Positions 1 through 8,406 of a stretch of 64,000 bases of DNA are shown one piece after another. The position numbers were made by a program, and so were the translations under genes. Source of the DNA: Cardiocondyla obscurior. Its lineage: Eukaryota > Arthropoda > Insecta > Hymenoptera > Formicidae. How positions within the stretch are numbered: the stretch's first letter is position 1; the number at the start of each line of letters is the position of its first letter. Under the pieces are notes generated by a model. It was not told the DNA's origin. It saw only the letters and a list, made by a program, of their open reading frames with translations, and did not search any database. Where the stretch lies: assembly GCF_019399895.1 (NCBI RefSeq), contig NC_091885.1, positions 434,001 through 498,000 of the forward strand, in the 5' to 3' direction.

Positions 1-763
1 TAGCGTTCTACTTCCACCAAAAACAAAAATATTGACAAAAAACGAAAAAAAAATTTTTAAAGTTTTAACAACGTAGCATCGTTCGGTGACGTCAGCACAT
101 ACCCACGTTTATATTTTCAGCGTTCTACACTCACCAAAAGCGGAGAAATTAACGAAAAACAAAAAAAAATATTTTTGAAATTTGGCAACATAGCAATGTG
201 CGGCATTAAAAAAGATGCATACGGGCCTATTACGAGTCTTTTAATTTCACCAGAAGCCGAGATATGGCCAAAAACCGAAAAATATATTTTTGAAATTTGG
301 CAAGGTAGCATTGTGCGCAACTTGAAAATAATGCATATGGACCTATTTTGAGCTATCTGAATTTAACAGTAGCCGAGATATGGCCAAAAAACGAAAAAAA
401 ATATTTTTTTAATTTGGCAACATAGCATTGTGAGGCATTTAAAGGAGATGCATACGGGCTTATTCCGAGCCTTCTATTTTCATCAGTAGCCGAGATATGA
501 CCAAAAGACAAAAAAAAATATTTTTGAAATTTGGCAACGTAGCATTGTGCGCAACTTAAAAAAAATGCATACGGACCTATTCCGAGCTATCTGAATTTAC
601 CAGTAGCCGAGATATGGCCAAAAAAACAAAATAGAAATTTTTGAAATTTGGCAACATAGCATTGTGCGGAATTTAAAAGAGATCCATACGGACATATTCC
701 GAGCCTTCTATTTTCATCAGTAGCCAAGATATGGCCAAAAAACGATAAAAAATATTTTTAAAA
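1..763. repeat. ~117-bp tandem satellite with two alternating monomer types
   Basis: About 6.5 imperfect copies of a 117-bp unit, recognisable by the recurring phrase GCCGAGATATGGCCAAAAA near 257, 371, 489, 605 and 722. Monomers alternate: one type carries 'GCGGCATTTAAA' and a 'CCTTCTATTTTCATC' segment, the other 'GCGCAACTTAAA' and 'CTATCTGAATTTACC', giving a roughly 233-bp higher-order dimer. The array is cut on the right by the LTR at 764. Small open frames inside it are by-products of the repeat. Confidence 0.85.
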
Positions 764-1182
764 TGTTGTAACACGACAGCGCACGCTGGTCATTGACCAC
801 CAAGCGCGACACATTTTTATACACAACTCAGCAGATTATCAAACTGTTGGAATCTGCTGAGCTCAAGAATCCGTCTTGTCAGCCTTTCGACATCACGCGC
901 TATCAGCAGAAGGCAGTAGAGCACGCGGCCACTTCCTTCTGCTATTTCGCTGACAAGACCAAAAATAATAATATATAATGCACGAGCTCCGAAGCTCGTG
1001 CAAGTCAGTTCGGGAGTTCGAGGTAGCGACTCGTAACTCCATCACCGAAACATTAAGGAGAAATAAATCCATTACTATACTTTGTACAACTAAGTATATA
1101 TTTATTCACTCCACCGTACACCGACTACACTGAAAAGTGTAATATTCGGAGGACGGACCCCGTGCACCGCTCCGGTGCAACA
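764..1182 (+). repeat. Solo Gypsy LTR (Gypsy-C family)
   Basis: 419 bp, TGTTGTAAC...GGTGCAACA, nearly the reverse complement of the Gypsy-C 3' LTR at 22748-23170. No primer-binding site follows 1182 and no polypurine tract precedes 764, so it is not part of a full element here. Flanks (AAAA before, TTAC after) show no target duplication. An internal hairpin with a 9-bp stem lies near 981-1002. Confidence 0.85.
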
Positions 1183-2519
1183 TTACTCAGAGTTCGTGCT
1201 AATGGGGCGAAGTCACACCGACATGCTAACGCTGAATTTAGGATTGAAATTAAACGGGGTAAAGACCAAATAGTGTAACCGTTGACTTGGTCACTGAATA
1301 TAATATTTAATGCAATAAAAAAGTGTACAATATGATTGGTAATCGATTCGCGTTTGAGGTAAGTTGCTGTTGAGTTATAATATTAAAGTCTTAATTAAAT
1401 TTGAATTTGAATTGCAATGGCTTACAAAAGTGAATTAAATTTAGAATAGAATTGACCACGGTAGCTAATTTAAGTGTAATATCCCTCAGGTTTAAAAATG
1501 AATAAAACTTACGTTGTTAATTGTCAGAAGAAATTAATATCCTGGGGCGTTAATCTTAAATGTAGCCACCGGCCTGTGAATGTAGTTCCAGGCGTCGGAT
1601 GTTTCACAAAATTAATCCTTGAAGTAGAACAGTAGAACTGAGCGGAGTAGCAAGTGTATTGCTAACGCTCTCACAAAACTAAGTCTTAATGACAGGTATA
1701 AAGAATAGACTGGCACGGACTATGTGCACTGTATGACTGATTGAATCCGACTGACACCGGGTTGAGGCACCGCTCGAGCTTATATACGATTGTCTCGACA
1801 AAGGTTTGCGCATGGTGTCGGCATCGTTCATTTTCAAAGCGAAGGATGTTGAGTCTTGGTCGATAAGATAATTTTTACTATCAGCAGCCTGGAATGTGTT
1901 TTGCAAAATTCTTGCGGATGTTGGGACTTAGCTTCCAGACAGAATTTTTCGTACGAAAAAATTATCTTACTTGTTGCGACTTAGTTTTCATGCGGATTAA
2001 TATGCAAAGGAATTTATCTCTATGGATTGAAAAGAGAGGCTTCAAGGCTGAAATAATACGTATGAGAAAGTTTTATTAAGTCCGACACTATGGCGCCCTT
2101 TGAAGGTTGCTGCGCTTATACTATGGCATGGCGTTGGGCATAGCTTCCTTATGAGACTGCTTAAAAATTATTAACATTGTTAAATTTTACGCAAATTGGC
2201 TTTAAACAGTCTCTCTGCTATAGGAAAGTAAAAAGCATAAAGAGGTTTCTTACAGTCTCTGTTAGACAAGGTATAGTAGAAATTTATAAGTCTTCATGCA
2301 GCAGGGGTATAGAAAGCATGAAGAAGCAATCAAGGATTTATTATAAGGGTGTATTATAATGAATAAAAGTTTTTAGGCAGCAGAGATGTAAAAAGTGGTA
2401 GAAGATATGCAGAATAGTATTAAAAGAATATTAGTAATTATAGCGTTAGGACCACGAAAAGTACGATTTTTGGCAAGTTTTATACTGAGGAGGTATCAGG
2501 AGAACATGAGGGTATAGTT
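1183..2519. other. AT-rich stretch with nothing recognised
   Basis: No long open frame, no LTR signature and no clear tandem structure. The frames present are at most 75 codons and unsupported. It could be host intergenic DNA or the upstream part of the LTR that ends near 3243. Confidence 0.5.
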
Positions 2520-2735
2520 GGTAATTTACCATATGCCATGTCGGTAAGGTAGGTTTCTCACTTATCGACTACGCTCTGTTTTATCACTTACCACGGTCGG
2601 TAAGGTAAGTTTTTCGTTTACTGACTTATCATTAAATAACTATTTTATCGATTACCATTAGTCAGTAAAGTAGATTTTCCGTTTATTGGATTTTTAATAA
2701 AAAGCTAAGTTATCGATTACCAATTTCGGGTAATT
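2520..2735. repeat. ~65-bp degenerate tandem repeat, about 3 copies
   Basis: Three successive units start with a TTACCA...TCGGTAAGGTA phrase and end in TTATCGA, near 2525, 2586 and 2650, with a partial fourth at 2716. The units have diverged strongly. Their position upstream of a probable LTR end and primer site suggests U3 enhancer-like repeats; this is inferred. Confidence 0.55.
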
Positions 2736-2906
2736 TATCGACGAGTAAATTAATTGTTAATAAATTGACTTAAAGTAGCTGGAACGTTAATAAAATGATT
2801 AATTATTCTTAAGTATTAAAGGATTAGTATAAACTCGAAAGAAAAATAGTAAATGAATATTTGTTAGTAAAAATAAAGAAAAATATTGTAAGTATTTCAT
2901 ATGGTA

Positions 2907-3243
2907 GAGACGAACGTCAGGACGTCACATCCCTTCTTCCTTATTTGAGAACAAACCTCCGATGATTTCGAAGAAGTTTGTTCGATTAATTGTAATCTGT
3001 GAAGTATCATATTAAGACGCGATGTATCGTATTTAGTGTCTGTGCTGAATGGCACAACAATGATAAGGATGCTCCGAGAGCCATGGGGCCTGATTTCTTT
3101 CGGGGAGCCAGTCGCTCTTGGGTAGCGTCTCCGACCCGGTCATATCTGTATTCCGAAATTAATAAATATATCTTTTTGTTAATTACTTATGATTTCCTTA
3201 AATTATTATTTGTATCGTCACGTTGATAAAAGAACATCACAAT
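2907..3243 (+). repeat. Probable 3' portion of a Gypsy 5' LTR
   Basis: The segment ends ...AACATCACAATT directly before a primer-binding-like TGGCGGAGTCGGTAGG. It contains AATAAATATATC near 3160, a possible polyadenylation signal. The LTR start is not resolved, because no second copy of this LTR is visible in the window (nothing similar follows the Gypsy-E env at 49160). Confidence 0.45.
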
Positions 3244-3244
3244 T

Positions 3245-3260
3245 TGGCGGAGTCGGTAGG
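3245..3260 (+). other. Candidate primer-binding site (tRNA-Ser type)
   Basis: TGGCGGAGTC has one mismatch to the complement of the insect tRNA-Ser 3' end (GACTGCGCCA), a primer used by many errantivirus-like Gypsy elements. It sits between the probable LTR end and the gag reading frame. Confidence 0.5.
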
Positions 3261-3358
3261 ACTGGATGGGATCAGGAGGATTTCATAATTGTTTTTAATT
3301 CAAAGTATTGATGAGTGACCGTAGTTCGAGAAAAGTACACGTTACGGTGATAGTGCCC

Positions 3359-3984
3359 GATGAGTGATACGGAAAGACTGTCAAGTGACAACCAAGAAAA
3401 GTGTTAGCTGGGTTTATTACCTGAGAAAAAAGCAAGTGTGCCGTTTGCTTCAAGAAAAACAGATTGAGTACGGAGAAATTGAAACTTTGGACGTATTGCG
3501 AAGGAGATTGGCTGAAAAGATACGAAGGGAGCAAGAACCATCGCGGGACCAAAGATCAGCCTCTTGCCGGCTGATCACTATTGAATCTCCGATTGATTGT
3601 ACTGGCGTTAACGACACGATGGCAACGGAAACACCCAAATTGGAAGCGCCGAAACTGGAGTTTCATCTGAAGAGTGACGATTGGGAAACTTTTGCGGATA
3701 GGCTGGAAATCTATTTCGAAGCCAATAACATCACGGATGCTAAGCGCAAGGCAGTTATTATGTTGACCAGGGTCGATGAGGAGACATTCAAATTATTCCG
3801 TAATCTTTGCGCGCCAGAAAAACCAGGTGGAAAGAGCTGCGAACAACTGCGGAAGGTGATAAACGATCATTTATGCCCTGCTCCTTCAGAAGTGATAGAA
3901 AAGTGCACGTTCAACCAGACAAAACAGGAAATTTCAGAATCGGTATCGGAATATGCAACTAAATTAAAAAAATTGTCACAGTAG
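3359..3984 (+). pseudogene. Gypsy gag, N-terminal fragment (probably Gypsy-E)
   Basis: The frame 3364-3984 encodes a helical N-terminal segment (LLQEKQIEYGEIETLDVLRR, a common insect Gypsy Gag opening) followed by a retrotransposon-Gag capsid-like region (WETFADRLEIYF ... SVSEYATKLKKLSQ). The likely ATG at 3359 opens a short frame (MSDTERLSS) that stops after 15 codons, so there is a small frameshift near 3400. The protein is cut after KLSQ by the end of element X at about 3984, so the C-terminal capsid and zinc knuckles are missing. Clustered zinc knuckles of a Gypsy Gag in the same orientation resume at 42300, and the two may be halves of one element. Confidence 0.75.
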
Positions 3985-3988
3985 GGAA

Positions 3989-4253
3989 TAAACACGGGTT
4001 CTAACCCAGGAGCGTTGAGGGAGGCGAGGGGACGGGGGAAAAAACCGCGATGACAGGAGCGCGGGGAGAGGTAGCCGTAGGTAAGAAGAGACCGTGCGGG
4101 GAGGGGGAGGGGTATCCGTCACCCATTCATATACCCCCGGTCTCTTCCCACCTACGGCTACCTCTCCCCGCGCTCCTCTCATAGCGGTTTTTTCCCCCGT
4201 CCCCTCGCCTCCCTCAACGCTCCTGAGTTAGAACCCGTGTTTATTCCCGTGTT
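3989..4253. repeat. Terminal palindrome of X1
   Basis: The left arm (3989 to about 4094, starting TAAACACGGGTTCTAACCC) is repeated as its reverse complement at about 4138-4250 (ending AACCCGTGTTTATTCCC). The spacer of about 40 bp holds CACCCATTCATA. Stems contain GTAGCCGTAGG/CCTACGGCTAC and a G-rich/C-rich block. CCCGTGTTTATTC is repeated at the inner edge. The same palindrome occurs at both ends of X2. Confidence 0.85.
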
Positions 4254-4328
4254 TATTCCCCCTCACAACACCCCGCGCTAGCAACAACCGTTAATATATT
4301 ATAAATACAATAAAAAAACTTACGTTTT

Positions 4329-4658
4329 TTAATTTTGTTGCATTCTTTTTATTGGCAACAATTTGCTGTCCGCCAAAACGGATTGTTTTATGTGGGTGCA
4401 CAAGTTTATCTGCTTATCAAGTACATATATGCGCTTGTCACTCACGGGATTTTCAGGAATTGAACGAAGAGTTCTGTTTAATATTAATATTCCGCCACGG
4501 CTGCTTTCACGAGATAAGCGATTGTCTAAATATAAGCTAAATTGAGCTAAACTGCGATTTTGGTGTGTACCACACCACACACCGCCTGTACTGAATGGGG
4601 TACGATCCCCCAACACACGACGCGCAAGAATATGCAGTAGCGACGAACACTTTACCAT
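4329..4658 (-). CDS. Conserved ~110-aa protein of element X (X1 copy)
   Basis: No known family recognised. The start at 4658 is chosen because the X2 homologues also begin M-x-K-C directly downstream of the same non-coding sequence; upstream in-frame codons (to 4697) are not shared. Aligned with the X2 right copy (41667-41999), the protein keeps length and blocks such as HILARR-LGDRTPFS-GGVWC-THQ and NLCTH, with many substitutions but no stop or frameshift over about 109 codons. That pattern favours a real gene. Basic C-terminus; no membrane segment seen. Function unknown. Confidence 0.55.
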   Translation of the reverse strand: MVKCSSLLHILARRVLGDRTPFSTGGVWCGTHQNRSLAQFSLYLDNRLSRESSRGGILILNRTLRSIPENPVSDKRIYVLDKQINLCTHIKQSVLADSKLLPIKRMQQN

Positions 4659-5135
4659 TTGAGAGAAATTAGACGTTACACTTGAAAAAATCAGCATGCG
4701 ACTGACAGGCTACAGCTGTGAGCTCACTGCAGACAGTCAGAAAGTAAAACGAAAGCATTTTTTTATCAACAGCAGTCCCGAAGGTGTGACATATACTCAT
4801 GCGAATCTTTTTACAGCGTTTAGCACGTTTGAAACTTAAGATGCATTTTATCATGCAATGAGAGATTAAGAAATTATTTCATTTAAAAGATGTATCTCGA
4901 AAAATGCGACATATACTTATACAAATTTTTCTTATAGCTACACGTTTGAAACTCAAGATGCATTCTTGCACATAATGTGAAATTATTTTATATTAAAAAT
5001 ATAAATTTGCAAATATTTTTTTCTTATAAACAATATATTTAATATAAATATTTTGAAATATAATATAAACATTTAAAACATATACTCATGCGAATCTTTC
5101 TTTGAAATTTTTTTATCATCTACTATCCTAAGGTG

Positions 5136-5541
5136 TGTTGCACCCGACAGGTGCAAGGGGTCCGTCCTCCCGGAACTTCTTGTAATTCGGCGAGGGGCAC
5201 GTAATAAAGATCACACTGGCTTTTACTTCGAAGTCTTTTTATTTCCCTTTTGTTAAGTTCTTCGGCTTCGGGCAGCGTTACCCCGTCGTTGTGATTATCA
5301 GAATGACCCGCGGACATTCGGTGGCCGCGGGTTTTATACGCGACTGTTGCTAAGGCGGAAAAGCAACAGTTCGCGGATTCCGGGCGCGTAGGACAGTGAC
5401 CGCGTTCGGTCATTGCCTAGGCGAAAAGTGCAAGGCGTCGATCGGTCAGCGGATTCCGCGATCGGGTGATCCGATCGACGCTGGTTGTTAACCCGGCCTT
5501 CACGTGCGTGGCCTTGCTGTTGCCAGGGTCGGGTTACAACA
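5136..5541 (-). repeat. Gypsy-A 3' LTR
   Basis: 406 bp, TGTTGCACCCGAC...GGGTTACAACA on the plus strand. It is bounded on the element side by a purine tract (read on minus). It matches the LTR at 13832-14239 well over its right two thirds, but the first ~150 bp differ much more. Confidence 0.85.
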
Positions 5542-5560
5542 TCCCTCCCCCCCCTGGGGA
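5542..5560 (-). other. Polypurine tract of Gypsy-A
   Basis: TCCCTCCCCCCCCTGGGG on plus, purine-rich on minus, adjacent to the 3' LTR. The same feature sits next to the 3' LTRs of Gypsy-C (23171) and Gypsy-D (53703). Confidence 0.75.
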
Positions 5561-5682
5561 GAAGAAAAAGGCCAGAGTTTTATTAGGGCCGTTTTTTTCT
5601 TGTCGCTGTTTACAGAAGCCATTACATTATTCGGTTGCTTAATCTAATTTTCTTACTTCGCTTATCGCTCTAAACTTATGAC

Positions 5683-7458
5683 TTATACGGACGCGGTCGC
5701 CGTGGTTGGTTTCAACATGCGAGGAGGCGGAGGGGGTTTTTTATTTTTATTATATCTTCTTATACCTAATATTACAATTACCGCAATTATAGCTATCACG
5801 CTTACGGTGGTACTGGCGCTCGCGGTGTACACGATTATTTCGTGTGAGATGATACCTCCGGGCTGACTCACTGTGTTGTCTAGCTCACTGAGCTCGCCGC
5901 TTAACTTATCTAACTCTACCGGGTTTCTTATAAATGTCTCGCGTTGTATCTCTTTCACATTCGTACCTTCCGGTAAGGCATTCGCGGGTGTAAGGCTTAG
6001 GTTGTATAGAGGTAAGTGAGTAATTATGTCTGTCTCGTTTGAAGCTGTCCTTGTGCGTATCGTCATGTCGGTCGTGGTGATTTTGCATTCTCCGTATACA
6101 TTCAATTTTCCCGTCCGCTTAATCAGTAGTATTTTGCTCGGGTAGTTTGTGCATTGCATGTGTATCTCCTGTGTGTTTATGGTCGAAAATAACCACGCCT
6201 GCGGCTCGCTTAGAGTCATCCAAAACGTGGCACGCGACGTGAGGTGTCGTATGTCGCATTGCGTCGGTTGCTGCTCGGGTCGCGTGAGCGCCTGTATCTC
6301 ACACGGGGCATTCGCCTTAACGCGATAAACCGGGTGATTCTGCATGCATATGTAGTTTTTGTTCCCACGCTTGCATTTCTTTAACTCGTCCGCGGTTAAT
6401 AAGATATAATTCGCGTTATCTCGGTCAAACGCGATTATTTCGTTGTTTACGTTTATTACCTTAAATCTATTTTCCTTCTCTATGACGGGTACCGGCGAGA
6501 CTCTCATTACCTCGTACGACTCATATTTGACGATGGGGAACTTTATAATAGTTACTATCGCGTTCTTTTTATAATATGCGCTAATGTCCGCGTATTTCTG
6601 TATGTCATTCCAGCTTTGTTCGTTTACTCTAAATGGTAAGTGATTTCCCCCTTTTAAATGCCCCGAGACTTCTCTTAACTCTATTATTAGTTTTTCTAAG
6701 GGTAGTATGCGCAGGTTTATAATGTCCGCTTTTGCGTGCGTTATAAAATCGGTTACGTCGTATACGTCGCTTATCATATTTTTAATTAATGCCTCTAATA
6801 CCGACAGATAGTCTATCGCGTATAGTCTGCGCGTCAGCTGGTCCAGCCTCCAGCTGATATTGCTCGTTGCGTTTGCTAAAATCTGTATGTGGTGTTCCAC
6901 TTTATCTTCCATCAATTTTATGTGTCCTATGGTTGTGTTTAAAATTTTTATTTGCGTCTTGGCGACATGTTGTAGCGCTTCCTGCCGCGAATGTATAATT
7001 TCCAGTTGTTCGGTTATTTGCTCTTCGTCATCCGCGTCCATTAATCCGAACAATGATTTTCCTACTTTCCCTACAATGTCTATTATCCCCTTTTTTGTAC
7101 TGGCACTCCGTATATAATTCGTAGCCGGTTCAACGCGACCGTTAGCTTATTATTTTCTGCCGCTGCTGTATATAGTATCTCCATACACTTTGCGCCTATC
7201 TGATCTTCCTTTGCTTTGTAGAAATTCTCGCATAATTCTTCTGCTTTAGTGACGTAGCTTTGTAAATTCTTGTACCGTGCTTCGATGGCTTCTGTGTCGG
7301 TGATTATTACGAATTTCCACACGGATTCGGTTATCTGAAGTTGTCCCTGGCCCTCGAAGTATAGCCCGGGTTCGTTCTCGAATTTGGTGATTTTGTACGG
7401 CGGTGACTGTTCACCCCTCGTACCGCCGTTTGAACCGTGTGTTGCAGCGAGAATAATT
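5683..7458 (-). pseudogene. env: Gypsy-A env (baculovirus F-like fusion protein), frameshifted
   Basis: Envelope fusion protein of the insect errantivirus/baculovirus F kind. Two frames make it up: 7458 to about 7083 (receptor-side segment, ...EPGLYFEGQGQLQ... to VPVQKRG) and 7053-5683 (FGLMDADDEEQ, coiled-coil helices, ectodomain, C-terminal membrane anchor IIVYTASASTTVSVIAIIAV and basic tail). A one-base indel in an A/G run near 7083-7095 falls exactly at the furin-type KRG cleavage site and breaks the protein. No ATG opens the gene: the frame begins at a splice acceptor (TTTCAG, 7459-7464 read on minus), as in the three sister elements, so env is probably made from a spliced mRNA whose start codon lies in a 5' exon. 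Confidence 0.8.
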
Positions 7459-7928
7459 CTGAAAGGTAAATTATCTTTCAGTCTTATTATAACGCGACGC
7501 CGCGTTGGCTTTTTTTTTTTTTTTTTTTTTGAGTGTGCGAAGTGTCCCCACGTGTCTGAAGTTTCGTTTGCGCCGGCGAAAAGGACTCTATCGCTGAGGT
7601 GAGTGCATATATTCTATTTCATTCGTGTAATATTACGGTGTCGCCTTAATCTATCCCGTGAATTTTTTATGCTCGTCCCGTCAGTCTTCTTCTCGTTGTC
7701 AACGGGTATACTTCGGTTTTTTTTTATAAGTACTCGTTCTATTTTCCGGAGTTTGAGCAAAAGTAAGAATATCGCGTTTTTGTTTCCGGAAAAAAAAAGA
7801 AAAAAAAATATTTTATTATAATTTTTTTTTTTTTTTTTTTTTGTGTGTTTCTTACATTTACTTTCCTTATAATTACTTAAGTGTACTTATATCTACGGGG
7901 TGTTTATTTGTGATTTCTTCGTTTCCAG

Positions 7929-8239
7929 TGGATTTTCCAAGAGAGGCAACCTTGGCATCGGGGGAGCGGTGTTACCGGTGCCACGCGCCCGGGTACATCG
8001 TGCTGTGCCAGGACCATCTCCTGGACCGGGCGCGGTACCTCGTCTGCGTGAGGTGCAGCCAGTCCTTTGAGCCACGGATGTGTGAGGCCTGCTGCACCCC
8101 ACGGACGCCGTCGCCGCCTCCCCCGCCGCGGGACGACTTTCGCCTAATATCCGTGTGGGAGCGTCGCTACGACGTGGACCTCCGGGTCCGGGCGACGTCG
8201 ACTGGCCGGGTCGTCTGGCCCCTCAGCAATCGTGAGTAG
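7929..8239 (+). CDS. Antisense cysteine-rich accessory ORF (Gypsy-A), main exon
   Basis: Encoded opposite to gag-pol-env, between pol and env. It follows a consensus acceptor (GTTTCCAG, ending 7928); a consensus donor GAG|GTGAGTGC lies at 7598/7599, implying a 330-bp intron. The protein has a first CxxC...C group (CYRCHAPGYIVLC) and a core C-x2-C...F..R-x-C-x2-C (CVRCSQSFEPRMCEAC), a proline run and a TGRVVW tail. The core recurs in Gypsy-B, -C and -D, at the same place and on the same relative strand. The start codon is not resolved: upstream in-frame codons contain no clear ATG, and the exon-1 frame meets a TGA. A zinc-binding role is inferred from the cysteines only. Confidence 0.6.
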
Positions 8240-8406
8240 TGTTATTTTTCTATGCTTTGTCCGTCCTTTGGCTTGAACCCAGCCTCTTTGAGTCCTGAGG
8301 CTGGTATCGATTGCCTCTGCCACTGGTCCCCCTGCTGTTTATTCCTTATCCCTATTGCTTATTTACTCCTGTCCGCCTCGCTGCGCGTGATCTCTCTTCG
8401 TTTTTA

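Larger units (their letters stand above)
3989..5135 (+). mobile_element. Element X copy X1: outer ~1.15 kb of a terminal repeat
   Basis: The sequence matches, with moderate divergence, the outer part of the X2 left terminal repeat (27592 to about 28650): palindromic tip, AACACCCCGCGCTAGCAAC, a conserved ~110-codon minus-strand frame and the AT-rich tail with TATACTCATGCGAATC. The copy is cut at 5135/5136 by the Gypsy-A LTR. No inner part (PC4-like gene, acidic protein, polymerase) is present next to it. Confidence 0.8.

Noticed and set aside
764..1182. Coding frame 793-978 (61 codons)
   Set aside because: It lies wholly inside a solo LTR with no homologous protein in the other LTR orientation.
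4669..4854. Minus-strand ~61-codon frame similar to one at 41470-41658
   Set aside because: The ends match but the middle is in different frames in the two copies, so the similarity is in the DNA only; not supported as coding.
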